The notes: a model not told the origin generated them from the sequence alone. Positions 25,742 to 38,770 are shown, counted from the stretch's first letter. The stretch: 64,000 bases of DNA from Sipunculus nudus (GCA_026874595.1 CM049314.1:50637812-50701811), one strand, 5' to 3'. Translations and numbers: made by a program.

Positions 25742-28700
25742 ACTATAGTCGTGGTCCATTGTCCATCATCCGTCCGTCCGTCCGGATGTCCGTCCGTAAG
25801 ACTGGCACGTTTCGACACTGTTGGACCTACAAATCTGAAATTCGGCATACAGTAAGATGTCCCCAAAATCTCCTACCATGCCAAAAATTGGGTCAATAGG
25901 ACTTAGTTCCTTCGAGATATTAAGGAAAAACCTCAATTTTTTATTAGAAATCTATATTCACACACTTCAGGACTGCCTAATATCAAAACCACTCATCTGG
26001 TTTTCTTCATATTTACCATAAATATTCCTCTATATAGTTCCTATGTACATGCCAGATATTAAGTCAGTATTATATAATTTAAAAAAGTTATGGGCCCAAA
26101 CATAATGGACTTTGTAAAAAAATCAGGAAGATATTTGGTCACTTAAGACCAAAAGTGTTAAAGGTAGGGACTTTTTTCCAGTAATACAACTTTAATTAAT
26201 CAAAATTTAATTGTATACCAAAAATTAGATCAAAATCTGTTAAATTTTTTTAAATACAGTAGAACGCCTGTATTACGGTCACCATCGGGACTGCATGAAA
26301 GTGGCCTTAATACGGGAGTGGCCGTTATACAGGACACCAGGATAGGGGGATTGAAATGTATTACAAAACCAAGTTCAAATATTTATTACAATCAATAAAA
26401 TAAACATATAAACAGAGTGTTAGTATATTTACTGTTATCAATAAAAAAAATAAAATATTCACAATCATCTCAACCCTATTTATAACAATTACCAACAATA
26501 TATAAAAATACAGTGTTTGTTATTAAATTAGAGATTGTATATACATAATATTTGTACAATTTTAATGTTTATTTTGCATTCATAATTATTCAAGTATGAG
26601 TAAATTGTGAGATGTTTGTCGCACTGGTTTCGTTTGATGTACGTGTTCACAAGGACATTAAAGAAAGTTTAAAGATCCACAGTTTGCCGAACGTTTTTCT
26701 GTGGACATAATCATCCAGAACCGCTGGTTGTCATTTGTTAATTAAATGACAAGCACCCTGATTAAGATCAGGCTCGCACGACTGATTCCCAAACATACAC
26801 GCAGGTGGGAACACATGCCTTACTATCATGCATAGTGTGATGCTGGCTACGTGTCAAACAATTCAGTCACGGTAGAGTGGCTCTCATTAACAAACAGGAA
26901 TATGTGAGAGCTTTTACACTTGTGTAATAATATTGTGGTCAGAAGTGGCCGCTCGATTTGTTGAGCCCATGTCACGGAGTCACTGTCCCTGACTGTAATT
27001 GAGGCGTTTCCCGGCCTGCGGGACCGAGAGATCTGGCCGTAATACGGAATAGAGGAGTGACCGTAATTGACAACGAAATGATAATGAAATATAAGGGTCG
27101 AAAATTTGGGACCGGAAAATCTGACCATTATAGACGTATTGACCATTATTCAGGCGTGGCCGTTAGCAGGTGTTCTACTGTATTGGCAAAAATATAAAAT
27201 TGGTACCTTAAATTTTGCCCAACTTTGGCCAAGGCATGTTTTTTTCCTGTAAGTACTGTGGATTTAATTTTCACAGCATGTATACATAAGGATTTAATCT
27301 GTTAAAATCTGAAATTTGAAAATAAAAGCTGCAAAATTAGGCTAGTTATTGAATTTTTTTGAGGCTCTTGTTGTATTCCCTTACATTGTCAAGCAGTCCA
27401 CTTTGATGACTGTAGGTCATTCAGTGCACATCTCTATGCTCCCCAGGCTGTTGGCATAATTTAAGATGTCCCCAAAATCTCCTACCATACAAAACATTGG
27501 GTCATTAGGACTCTGTTCCTTTGAGATATTAAGGAAAAAAACTCTGTTTTCCATAAAAAAGGCCATTGTTACACTTCAAGGCTGCCTAATATCAAAACCA
27601 CTGATCTGTTTTTGATCGTATTTAGTATTCACATTCTTACATACATTTTCTATGAACATACCAAAAATTAGGTCAGTATTGGGTTTTATTTTGAAGTTAT
27701 GGGCCAAAACATAATGCAGTTTTTTAAAAAATCAGGAAATATATTTACTCACCTAACATGAGAATTGCTGAACCTAGAGACTTTTTTTCAGGAATATAAC
27801 TTTATTTAATCAAGATTCAATTGTTTACCCAAAATTAGATCTGAATTTTGCAAATTTTTTCAAGTTATTAGCATAAATAAAAAATCAATACCTTAAATTT
27901 TGTCCAACTTTGGCACTGTTGATTTAATTTTCCCAGCATATATACATAAGGATTTAATCATTTAAAATCTGAAATTTCAAAGAAATTGATTGGAAAGAAT
28001 GGCTTTTATTCATGTTTTCATACACCATGTCAAGTGTTGTTTACATCTAGCCCACCTAGTAGTACAGCCTTCACTTGCATTATGTAACCCACCCCAGGCA
28101 GCTTGCCTTGGCCCAGCTTGGCCACTACAAGCAGGCTTCCCCTCTGCCCTGCACACAACCCCCCCCCCCCCCCCCCAGCTGGTGCATAAACTAGATGAAT
28201 GTTATAATTTTCTGTATTTTATTTTATTCTTGGACATGCTGCATTTTAGATTTTGTATTGTACCACCAGGGTTACAATGATTAAAGTGTACATTTAATTG
28301 TGTCCACAAAGTGGTGTATTGCTATGAAAGTGTTGATGTTCATGAGATAAGTGAATCCTTACTTCAGAAGAGTAAAAACTTCATCAAGTGTGAAATTGAC
28401 TATTAATTCCAGTAATAAATTAAAACTGGGATAGAAATTAGCACAATGATATTGTTTGTCCCTCATTCAACCAACAGTGTGTATACTTTATTTGAAAAGA
28501 TGTTTTATTTTATCAAATTAACTTTTATTTTATTTTGGTGAATAAAATTAAGCATGTACTGAAAACTCCAATGTGCAAAACTTTTTAATAGTGATTCAAG
28601 GAATATTCTTGTAGATGCCATCTTGTGGCATTATTTTCTTTTAAATTCATTTTAAACATTTATGATTTAAAAATAATAAAATATATGTGTATGCATAATA

Positions 28701-29855
28701 TGACCCAATATGAGCTACACTCTGGATATATGATGATTGCAACGTTTGCAACAATTCTAATATTTTAACTTATAGTTTCAGTTTTTTACTCTGTATATAT
28801 AATGATTGCAACTTTTGCAGCAATTCTAATATTTTAACTTATATTTTCAGGTTTTTTATTAAAAATTTATAAAACCTGTAAATAAAAAAATGATTCAGAT
28901 AAAAACTTCTTAATGGAAAAAGTGGATATGCTTAAAAAAAATAGGATTATATATAAACTTAAATGCATTATTCCCTTGAAAGTGAAATAAAGGTATTAGT
29001 CCATTCTGTCCACTTGCCTGTCCATCTGTAAATTTTCATATGCATCACAGTATCTCAAAACTTTTACTGTTTTTCTTCATGACAGTCTTGTCAGAGTATT
29101 AGTTTGCAATCATATATTTAGAACTTTACTATAACCAAGTAGGAGGGCCCCTTTCCTCTTAGCTTTTCATATTCCTATATAAATGAAAAACATTACAATA
29201 GAATATTTCTACATCCACCTTTGTGCTGCCCTCACTTTTCCCTTCTCCGAACCCCATCCCAAAGTCAGCCTCAGTAAGCAAGAACAAGATGAATCAGATA
29301 TATTCATACTTTAATATTTTGTATAACTATTCGTCCATAGGTACCTAGGTACATGCCAGAAATTATGTCAATATTGAGTAATATGTAGACATAGTGGGCA
29401 TCACAATAATGTACCTTGTCAAGACTAAAGAGATATTGTGTCATACAGTCACAAATTCATAAATCACTTCATCAGCATAGTTAATCATAACATCATATCT
29501 GTCAAATTGAAAGCTTTGCAGACTACCATACACTTTAGATCCTTCAACAAATAGCCTTATCATCATTCTACTACTGCTTATTACTGCTGTCATTGCATTC
29601 ATATTTGCTCAAATATATCACAATTTTCAACCCCTCCTAAATAAATAAAAAATAAACCACTATATTTGACTCTATTAATCCATCAGTCAGGTAATTTCAT
29701 TTATCATTTACTCACATATCACATTACATTCCTTTATATTAGCCCAACATGTCCATGATATTCATAAGCTTTATCGACTCGATATAGTATCACAGTGGAG
29801 AAACATTTATAGTCCAATCATGATCAGCTGAGAGCCGTGACCCATGGGTCCCTTG
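25742..29855 (+). mobile_element. Family A element, 3.1-kb subtype, with nested transposon and 5' deletion
   Basis: The copy matches 20739-23873 and 48775-51927 throughout, except for two changes. The first ~30 bp (AGCTCAGCTGAC...CATCTGAG) are missing, so it starts at CTATAGTCGTGG. A 924-bp insert lies at 26257-27180. The 3' end is CAGCTGAGAGCCGTGACCC, then ATGGGTCCCTTG. A poly-C tract of 18 lies at 28159-28176. Confidence 0.85.
26257..27180. mobile_element. 924-bp TA-flanked pogo/Tigger-like MITE
   Basis: The ends are CAGTAGAACGCCTGTATTAC and, inverted, CAGTAGAACACCTGCTAAC (14 of the first 15 bases equal). The element is flanked by TA at 26255-26256 and 27181-27182. The sister copy at 21300-21310 reads TTTAAATATTGGC with a single TA, which proves the insertion. 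CAGT(A)GAAC ends with TA duplication fit the pogo/Tigger group. No transposase ORF is present, so mobilisation would need a helper. Confidence 0.88.
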
Positions 29856-30175
29856 TTTTTGTGTTGTGTGCACCCATGCCAGAATTTCAGCAGTGCTGTT
29901 TGTGTAATTGTTTCTTATTCAAAATGTTTAGTACTTGCATTGTTCATATACATGAGAAGTAATGGTCCAGCATTGAAGCATTATACCTGGTGTATTTCCA
30001 TATGCACAGGTTCGCATTAGGCTTGTAGGCCTTGTTATATATTGTATTACTATTTGTTACCTATGTACATGCCAGAAATTATGTCAATATTGTGTAATAT
30101 GTAGACGTGGTGGGCATCAATATAATGTACCTTGTCAAGACCTAAGAGATATCATGTCATACAGTCACAATTCAT
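29856..30175 (+). repeat. Unassigned interval with a partial family A duplicate
   Basis: 29856-30050 shows nothing I recognise. 30055-30170 (TACCTATGTACATGCCAGAA onward, through GGGCATCA and CCTTGTCAAGA) duplicates 29337-29455 of the neighbouring family A element, so it is a fragment of that family. Confidence 0.55.
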
Positions 30176-30695
30176 TTCACACATATGATAAAGAATCAAC
30201 ATTGCTTACAAAGTTTGAGAAACCAGCTCCTTGAAGAGAATAAAATGCCCTCTTGCATGCATTTATGCGGTCATCAATATGCTCCTTAGGAACAGAATTT
30301 GACAATGTAACACCGAGATATCTCACTTTTGCATTCAGTCAGCTTAACACTATCAAGTCGCCATTCAGGGTGAGGTTCTAGTGTACACTGCCCAAAAACA
30401 ACAAACTCGGTTTTCTGTGGATTAAACCTAAGACCATGTTGTGTTATATACCCATAGCTAAATCAGTCATCTTTTGTAAACCAGAGGCAGTCAGGCTTGC
30501 TAACATGAGATCGTCAGGATAACAGAATACATTGTAAGATACATTATTAATCTTTATGCCACCTGGTAAATTTGATGATGCGTTGACCAAATCTTGATAG
30601 AATAAATTAAAGAAAAAAAAGGGGAGGTTAGTCCTCCCTGACATGTGCCCTTGGTAAATTTTATTGCCTCACTTAGCTGTGAACCCCATTTAATT
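30176..30695 (-). pseudogene. LINE reverse transcriptase remnant, C-terminal part
   Basis: Read on the minus strand from 30695, it contains KFTKGTCQGGLTSP (the xQGG..SP motif), FNLFYQDLV, then NVFCYPDDLMLASLTASGL. The last corresponds to the catalytic FxYADD box, here with Pro instead of Ala. HGLRFNPQKTEFVVFG follows. A frameshift near 30335 moves the reading to VRYLGVTLS and the downstream KRAFYSLQGAGF. These are canonical motifs of non-LTR reverse transcriptases. It is broken by the frameshift, by the 1.29-kb insertion at 30696, and by loss of both ends, so it cannot make an active enzyme. Confidence 0.8.
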
Positions 30696-31984
30696 GTATC
30701 CCCAGACAAAGTTGGGATACTATTGTTTCACGACGGTCCCGCCGCCGCCGCAGAAAAACCTCGAGCAGGATAACTAAAAAAATATTTCACTGATCTTTTT
30801 CAAACTTTACATTCGTATAGATATAGGTAAGGGGACAAAGCCTATTTAAAATGGGGTCATGACCTATGCTAGGAGAGTGACCTTGACCTTGAATAGGTCC
30901 ATTTTTGCTGAAAATAACACAAATTCTTAAATATCTCAAGTAAGCTTGCATGGACTGGTCCAAGAATCAAAGTGACCGAAGATCTTGGATAGCCTTGTGA
31001 TATACCAGAAACTGGTGGCGCCACCTATTATCCTTTTCTTGTTTTTACGCCTTTTAATACCCCCATAATTGCCACTTGACAGTACTGTAAGCATTATAAG
31101 TCAAAAACTAATGGACAGATTTCTTTCATATTATGCACATGTAGAAATATGGGTTATGGGATGAGGTCTATTTACATTTGGGTCATGACCTTTACCATGA
31201 GAGTGTCCTTGACCTTTCATGTATCCATATTTGGTGAAAATCACACACCTCTTATGATATCTCCAGTGTTGATAGCCATATGGATTTCAAACGTGACTTA
31301 TGTATGGCCCACCACTAGAGTAAGAACCCTTTAGGTTCTAGGGTCATGAGGTCAAAGGTCAAGGTCACTGGACTTGCATCTAAAAAGATACTGTGGATGC
31401 ATTTTAAGCCAAACTTTCATCCAAGGTCTTCCATCTTGAATATATAGCTCACTTGCCAATAGTGGATGATCCATATCAATTTTGGGGTCACAAGGTCAAA
31501 GGTCAAGGCCACAGGGGCTATCTGTCAAAAAATTAGTTTCTGGATGATAATTCCTGCTTTTTTTGATGTATTGATTTCAAACTTGACTTATATATGTCCC
31601 ATTGAAAAAGCAAGACTCCAATTGATTTTGGGGTCATGAGGTCAAAGGTCAAGGTCACAGGACACATCTTTAAAAAGATTGTGAATGCATTTTCAGCCAA
31701 ACATTTCATCTCAGACATTTCATCTTGCACATACAGTTCCCCTGCCAATAGAGGAAGATGCCTGTCAGTTTCTTGGATAGCCTTGTGATGTGCCAAAAGG
31801 TCAAGGTCACAGGACCAACATCTTCAAAAAGATTGTGGATTGATAGATGGAAGAAACAATAATTGCTTGCCAAGTGTCAGTATATGCTGCTAAAAATGGG
31901 GGCCTGTTCTTAAAGGGGGGAGGGGGGGGGGTGCCTACTATGTCTGGGGATACTCTGGCACCTGCGGTGCCAAGAAATGTCTAG
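30696..31984 (+). mobile_element. Helentron-associated (HINE-like) element inserted in the LINE
   Basis: The 5' terminus is GTATCCCCAGACA. Its inverse TGTCTGGGGATAC lies subterminally at 31941-31953. It is followed by a hairpin GGCACC-TGC-GGTGCC (31957-31971) and a CTAG end (31981-31984). Flanks are ..CCATTTAATT and TTTGAACTG. Joining them with one TT gives the minus-strand reading VQIKWG, which fits the reverse transcriptase frame, so the boundaries are well supported with a TT target. The interior carries AGGTCAAAGGTCA repeats at 31349, 31493 and 31639, like family B. It is non-coding. Confidence 0.75.
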
Positions 31985-32341
31985 TTTGAACTGTTATTGA
32001 TTTATACCAGTTCACAATCAGTACCCAGCAGTTATCAGGTATAAAATTTATAGCTTAATTTAAACAAAATACCATGTGGTATAGCATCAAATGCACCCTC
32101 TGCATCTATAATGAACATCTATGGACAGAAGAACCACGCTTGGATCAATACGTTATGACATCATTAGCTAGGGAAGAGGCCATATTGGTACCTCTCCCTG
32201 CAACGAATCCGAATTGCAAATCACTTAATTCATGGAAATCAGATACATCCAGTATATATAATTCCATAATTTTAGATATTGTCCATGAGATTGTAATAGG
32301 TCGATAATTTCTTGGTAGAGTAGGATCTAGTGTTGGTTTTT
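31985..32341 (-). pseudogene. LINE reverse transcriptase remnant, N-terminal part
   Basis: On the minus strand 32341-32145 encodes the start of the reverse transcriptase domain: LPRNYRPITIS, SKIMELYIL, then DLQFGFVAGRGT. After a stop/frameshift the reading resumes as FIIDAEGAFDAIPHGILF, which holds the motif A aspartates. It shifts again and continues NCWVLIVNWYKSITVQ up to the insertion at 31984. Together with 30176-30695 it is one broken LINE copy in minus orientation. Its upstream part is cut off by the family A element at 32342. Confidence 0.8.
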
Positions 32342-35102
32342 TGCTCAGCTGACTATAAGTCATCTGAGCTATAGTCATGGTCCTTTGTCCGTCGGCTGTC
32401 TGTCTGTCTGTCTGTTAAAATGGCACATTTTGAAACCATTGGACCTACAAATCTAAAATTCGGCATACCTTTAGATGTCCCCCAAATCTCCAACCATACC
32501 CAAAATTGGGTCACTAGGACTTTGTTCCTTCGAATTATTAAGGAAAAACCTCCGTTTTCCATTTAAAACCCATTGTTACACTTCAAGACTGCCTAATATC
32601 AAAACCACTGACCTGATATTGACCATTTTTAATTTATTAATTCCTCTATATATCCTATGTACATACCAGAAATTACTTCAATATTTTTTAAATTCTCGAA
32701 ATAATGGGCCCAAACATAATGCACTTTAAAAAAATTCAGGAAATATGTTTACACTCTTTAACTTGAGAATTGCTGAAGCTAGAGACTTTCTTTCAGGTAT
32801 ATAACTATATTTAATCAAGATTCAATTGTATACCAAAAATTAGATCTGAATTTTTTAAATTTTATAAGTTATTAGCATAAATATAAAATCAGTAACTTAA
32901 ATTTTGCCCAGATCTGACCATGGCACATTTTTTTCCTGTAAATGCTGTGGATTTAATTTTCACAGCATGCTTCCATAAGCATTTCATCTCTAAACATCTG
33001 AAATTTGAAACCAGTTGATCAAAAACTGTAGATTTCATTTAAGTTTTCAAGCACCATGTAAAGTATTGATTAGATCAAGCAAATGTTATGCAGTTTGCTC
33101 AGCTCCCCAGCTTCCCAGACCAGCTCTCAGCTCCCAAAATTTGGCATACAGTTAGATGTCCCCCAAACCCCCCTACCATTCCATAAGTTTGGTCAATAGA
33201 ACTTCATTCCTTCGAGATATAAAGAAAAAACTTTAATTTTCAATAAAAAAAACCCATTGTTACACTTCAAAACTGCCTAATATCAAAACCACTGTTATCT
33301 GACTTTGATCATATAAAATATATATGTTCTTCTAAACCACTGTGATCTGACTTTGATCATATAAAATATATATGTTCTTCTATTTATACTCTATGCACAT
33401 GTCAGAAATGATGTGAGTATTGCGAAATTGTTTTAAGTTATGGGCCCAAACATAATTCACTTTGTAAACAAGAAATATGTTTACTCCCTTAACATGAAAA
33501 TGGCCGAAGCTAGAGATTTTTTTTTGTCAGGGATATAACATTATATAATCAAGATTCAATTGTATACCCAAAATTAGTTATGAATTTTTCAAATTTTATA
33601 AGTTATTAGTATAAATATAAATCAGTACCTTAAATTTTGCCTAATTGTGATCATTGCATGTTTGTTTTGTGTGAGCACTGTTGATATAATTTTCATATCA
33701 TGCAGAAATAAGGATTTCAGCTTCTTAGTTTTGAAAGTTGAAAGAAATTGGCCAAAAACTGTAGCTTTTATTAAAGTTTTTATGACACCATGTCAGATCC
33801 AGGCTCTACCCAGGCCCTATTCAGTCACCTGTATGTCCTCTACTTGACCTTTCCTGCCAATTCTGCATGCATGATGGGGGGCATATACTTGCAGCTGGGC
33901 ATTTTATTGCTCCCCACAGCTGATCCAGGTGTCCAACGCAGCTCATCTATTAGTTGTTTAGAACAACAGCATAACAATAAACAATGAATAAATAAATTTT
34001 TATAGATCTATAATAACAACTGTAAAAATAATCAGTAGAAAAGGAATATGACAGTTGATGAGTAACAGGGAATTACCTTGCAGTTACTGATGTTTTATGG
34101 ATTTTGTATGGATGGATGAAAATGTATTCCAAGTAACACAATTGAGTCACGTATGGTATTTTTCTTTTCAGTTTTACTAATAAAAAAAAATAATTAAATT
34201 ATATTGTTATGTACTATTAGGGATTATATGAAGGAAATTAATGATTTACAAAGATGCACTTTATTATATAGATCTAAATTCCCAGGTCTTTTCCAAGTGT
34301 TTCAGCTTGTTAATTTATATTTATTTCAAAATTTTAAAAAAAGTTAAAATGTCAAAATTTTTAAATTTTACTCAGTCAAGTACTGATTAAAGATGTCAAT
34401 ATGTTTCACTTATGACATTCAGACACGTAACTGTAACAGCTGTCACAAGACTATGTAAATAATCAAAATTTATATTACTGGTTCCTATATTTCAGTTAAT
34501 AAAATTAAACTTGCCCATCTCTAGTTTTCTCCTTGTTTAATTTATAGGGTGTTCTTAAACTTGGGTTATTTTTTACACATATAATGGTTTCATAGCTGAG
34601 ATACTTCAAATTTTTTTCTGATAATTTTTTTTTAATTAAAATTTGAACATGATAAAAAAGCAGATCTTATGATTTCTGTAATGTTAATAATTGTCATAAG
34701 ACTCATGCTATGTCCATTGTGTAGTTTGATATGAAGGTAGTCCAAAGAGAATATTATAGTTTTATTTTTTGAATATAAATAAAATTCATAAAACCAGGTA
34801 CTTATGATCATTATTTAAAATATGTGATATTTGTTTATTCTGGATTCTCAAGAACTTTGTTTGGCTAAAACTGAATAAATACCAGACATGGTGCAGTACT
34901 TTGCAAATATATTTGAATGCAAATATGAATATGTACCCCATAATTTCATGTATAAGGATAGGAATACAGGTAAAACTGTAAGTATTTGAATACAAATGCA
35001 TTCATAAATATATTCTGTAATATTATTTCAATAATCATTTATTTCGACAATATCATTAACAAATCTTTGATGAAAAAAACAGGTGATACTGTTATCTTTT
35101 TA
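32342..35102 (+). mobile_element. Family A element, diverged, 3' end missing
   Basis: It starts TTTTT-TGCTCAGCTGACTATAAG, with a short GTCTGTCTGTCTG tract (32399-32416). Modules at about 32470 and 33150 follow, then sequence matching 6640-7250 of the long subtype. A 55-bp stretch around TGATCTGACTTTGATCATAT is duplicated at 33295-33380. It runs into the family B start at 35103 without a CAGCTGAGC terminus. Confidence 0.65.
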
Positions 35103-36220
35103 GGCTCAGCTGACTTTCAGCTGACTTGGGTCTTTGTCCGTCGTCCTTCTGTCCGTCCGGCCGGCCGTCCGGCCGTTAGCAGGGCACAAATCGTAACCGT
35201 AGGGGCTAGGGCCATGAACCCTATGCAGTCTTAGAGGTTCTAAAAAGATCTCCTTGCAAACCTGAAATTAGGTCACTGCGACCTATATTCTCGAAGTTAT
35301 GGGGTGTGTTTGCACCCCCCAGAAATAATTCTTTTAGCCAAAATTTTCATCCCAAACCTTCCATCTTTCACATACAGCTCACCTACCAACATGGGAAGTA
35401 CCATAATTATTTTGAGGTCACAAGGTCAAAGGTCAAGGTCACAGTACCAACTTCTTTGAAAAGCCTGTGGATGCATTTTAAGCCAAACCTTTCATCCCAA
35501 TTCTTTGATCTTTCACATATAGCTCACCTACTAAGTGGGAGAAGAATCCTATAGATGTTGAGGTCACAAGGTCATAGGTCAGGGTCACAGGATCCACTTC
35601 TTTGATAAGGCTGTGGACACATTTCAAGCTAGACCTTTCATTCCAAACCTTTCAGCACTGATATCGCTTCTCTGCCAACAGGGGAAAAGACCTGTTGATT
35701 TTGAGGTCAAAGGTCAAGTTCACTGCACCCTCTTCTTGCGTGGAGTCATTTTCAGGCAAACTTTTCAATCTATACTTTCCATCTGTCATATATGGCTTAC
35801 CTACCAATAGGGGAAGAAGCCTATTGATGTTGAGTTCAAAAGGTCAAAGGTCAAGGTCACAATATTGTTCTAAATGCTTGTGAACATATTTCAAGTGAAA
35901 CTGTTCAACCCAAACCTTGAGTCTTTCACATATGCCACATCTATGCATCACTCAATGTGATTCAAACTTCATATTTATGGGTCTTTTTGCATGAAGAAAA
36001 AACTAATTGATTTTGAGGTCAGCTGGTCAGGAGGTTAAAGTTTGCAGGTCTAAGTTATTCACTCATTGGTTGCAAAGTAATTACACCCAGCCAGATGTAA
36101 TTGGTTAGTAGTTACCCATCATTTAGAAAGAATCCAGTTGATATGTGGGCAAAAGGCAAAGGTCATAGGTCAGGTCAACTTATTCTGTAGACCATCTCTA
36201 TTTTTCTTGTATATATAAGC
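35103..36220 (+). mobile_element. Family B element, partial
   Basis: GGCTCAGCTGACTTTCAGCTGAC is followed by a GTCCGGCCGGCCGTCC tract (35153-35176) and GCAGGGCACAAATCGTAACC (compare 9502-9521). Repeats with AGGTCAAAGGTCA occur at 35423, 35704 and 35841. No clear 3' terminus was found. The last part (from about 36050) fades into unassigned sequence. Confidence 0.6.
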
Positions 36221-36886
36221 TTGCACTCCAGCTGGTACATCTCACCGTGTGGCTGTAATTGTGAGTCACACTGGTGACATATGACTCCCTTTTGTATCAG
36301 GCTATTAAGTGATAAGGCTGAGTGATAAGTACCTCATTACTGCATAACAAAATACTTCAGCCAGGAATTAACACTATGAGAGTATAGTATTAAGGTTTAG
36401 CTACTGATTTATTAGATGATGGGAACATTTTGCAGTTTATTTTATGGAATCATAGCAATAAACTTCGTTTCCTAGATATCTGAAAATTTTTATATAAATC
36501 ACCACATATAAAAGCAAGTGTTTGTTCTCATAATATGTGGATGTGTACTTGATTTAGGATGGCTTTATTTTATTACAAGACTCTTAGTCATGCTTTCTGC
36601 ATTTCTATTCTTTCAGGTTTTGCAGTTTACCAACCCTGCTGACCCCATTGAAAAGCAGAGTGATAATAAAAAATATTGGACCTACACTTTTACATTTGCA
36701 TATCTATAAATCTGATATGAGCGCCTGAACATGCCTTTTGAATTGTTTTGGACATTCATTACTGTAACATCATTTGGAGAATTTGCCCCAAGTTTGGTCT
36801 ATTGTTGGAGGATGTGTGATATCAATTGTCAGACTTGTCAGAAATCCATTGTGTCTGCCAGTTAGCCACCTTAGAAATCCTTTTTT
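36221..36886 (+). other. Non-repeat interval holding a possible exon
   Basis: This stretch does not match the repeat families elsewhere in the window. It holds the splice-acceptor candidate described separately. It ends in a T-run where family A inserts. Confidence 0.4.
36617..36709 (+). CDS. Possible terminal exon, unknown protein
   Basis: A pyrimidine-rich tract ends in TTTCTATTCTTTCAG at 36616, a good 3' splice site. It is followed by an open 30-codon reading (VLQFTNPADPIEK..., ending WTYTFTFAYL) that stops with TAA. The composition is less AT-biased than its surroundings and looks coding. I do not recognise a family. No upstream exon could be linked to it, since repeats fill the sequence before it. 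A chance ORF is quite possible. Confidence 0.2.
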   Translation, partial: VLQFTNPADPIEKQSDNKKYWTYTFTFAYL

Positions 36887-38770
36887 AGCTCAGCTGACTT
36901 TAAGTCATCTGAGCTATAGTCGTGGTCCATTGTCCGTCATCCGTCCGTCTGTCCGTCCGTCCGTCCGTAGATGTGGCACGTTTTGAAACCGTAAGACCTA
37001 GGAATCCAAAATTCATCATAATGTTAGATGTCCCCAAGATCTCCTACCAAGCCAAAAACTGGGTCTTTGCGACTTTGTTCCTTTGAGAAATTAAGGAAAA
37101 ACCTCAATTTTTTATTAAAATCCTATTTTCACACTTCAGGACTGCCTAATATCAAAACCACTCATCTGTTTTTCTTCATATTTACCATAATTATTCCTCT
37201 ATATAGTTCCTATGTACATGCCAGAAATTAAGTCTGTAAAGTATAAATTCTTTAAGTAATGGGCCCAAACATAATGGACTTTGTAAAAAATCAGGAAAAA
37301 TATATACTCACTTAACACTCTAATTTTGAAACTAGAGTCTATTTTCCCAAGTATATTACTATGTTTAATTAAGATTCAATTGTTTACCGAAAATTAGATC
37401 TGAATTTTGTAAATTTTTTAAGTTATTAGCATAAAAATAAAATCAGTACCTTAAATTTTGCCCAACTTTGACCATGGCACTTTTTTTTCTGTTAGTACCA
37501 TTGATTTAATTTTCACAGCGAGTAAATATTTAATTTGTTTAAATCTGAAAGTTGAAAATAAAAGCTTGAAAATTAGGCTAGTTATTGATTTTTTCTTGAG
37601 GCTCTGTTGTAGTCATTTGCTTTGATTACAGATTACAGATGCAGGGTCCCACTCCAGGTCAATGGAAGTCAGCTATGCCAGGGTTTCTGATTTGTTACAG
37701 TCACTGGGGGAGATCCCCTGCTGTGACAGGTGTACAGTTATTCTCATATCACCATCCCAATCACCCCCCCCCCAGCAAACCCAACCCACCAAGTGTTATG
37801 CAGTAATTTTTATTGCTTTCACTGCATCTCCTTCATTGTAATGCTGTTTCCACTCCGATATGCAAAATCTTTCCTTGAAAAGGTAATTCAAGGTGTAATC
37901 CAGAAGATGCAATGTTGTGTAATGTGGCATTTTTAAAGAAATCAATTTTCTTTTAAATGATTTTAACAAATATAATTGAACCCTTCAGTATGCTTAAATT
38001 TATAAAATATGAAGCACATTATGGATAAATAAAGACACATTTAAAAATTGTGAAATCTAAATCAAGTATTATTTTAAGATATTTATTGTTTTGCAGATTT
38101 AAAAGATATATTTTTGTGGTAAAAAATAAATAAACATTTGTATGCATGATGAGGTGTTATCTGACAAGATTGAGATTTATGATGATGCAATTAAGAATTA
38201 TGAATCAACTTTTATATTCGGATATATAGGTTATATTGGAAATGTATAGAAATATAAACTTATAATAAAAAAAATTGATGAAATAAAAAAATGAGGATTT
38301 AATACAAACATTTGTTCATTATTTTCCTGCCTCAGCAGAATTTGAGATCAGGCTTTGTTTGCCCTGTTTTATGTTGTTCATTAGTTATATTTCAACTGTA
38401 TAAATTTCATTAAAAAATACATTTATATTTAATAATATATATTATACAAAAAATAGATTCAATTGAACAAATGTGTAAACTACTGAAATGTCAACAGTTA
38501 ATCAAAAAGCCAACTAATGATCATGGTAATATTACAGATCATTTGTTCACAAACTGCTCACATGCTTCAATTTCAATATTAGGAAACACATGGTTAGGTC
38601 ACAAAATATTATTTGCAACAATTTCTTGCTCATCAAGACAAACCAATCATATAAACCAATCATGGCCTTTATTACCTCTTCCTCTTACACAGCATCTCCA
38701 TTTGATATTATTTTAGATTTTTACCTTCAAGGTCAACTTCAGCTGAGCATAGTGACCCATAGGTCCCTTG
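36887..38770 (+). mobile_element. Family A element, complete short subtype (1.9 kb)
   Basis: The 5' end is AGCTCAGCTGACTTTAAG after TTTTTT, with a GTCC tract at 36942-36968. One module (about 37025) is followed by a distinct 3' half. The 3' end is CAGCTGAGCATAGTGACCC, then ATAGGTCCCTTG, before TTTTT. The inverse 5' AGCTCAGCTG and subterminal 3' CAGCTGAGC are intact. The final palindrome has one mismatch (GACCCATAGGTC). This shortest complete copy defines the minimal unit that moves. It has no coding capacity. Confidence 0.85.
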
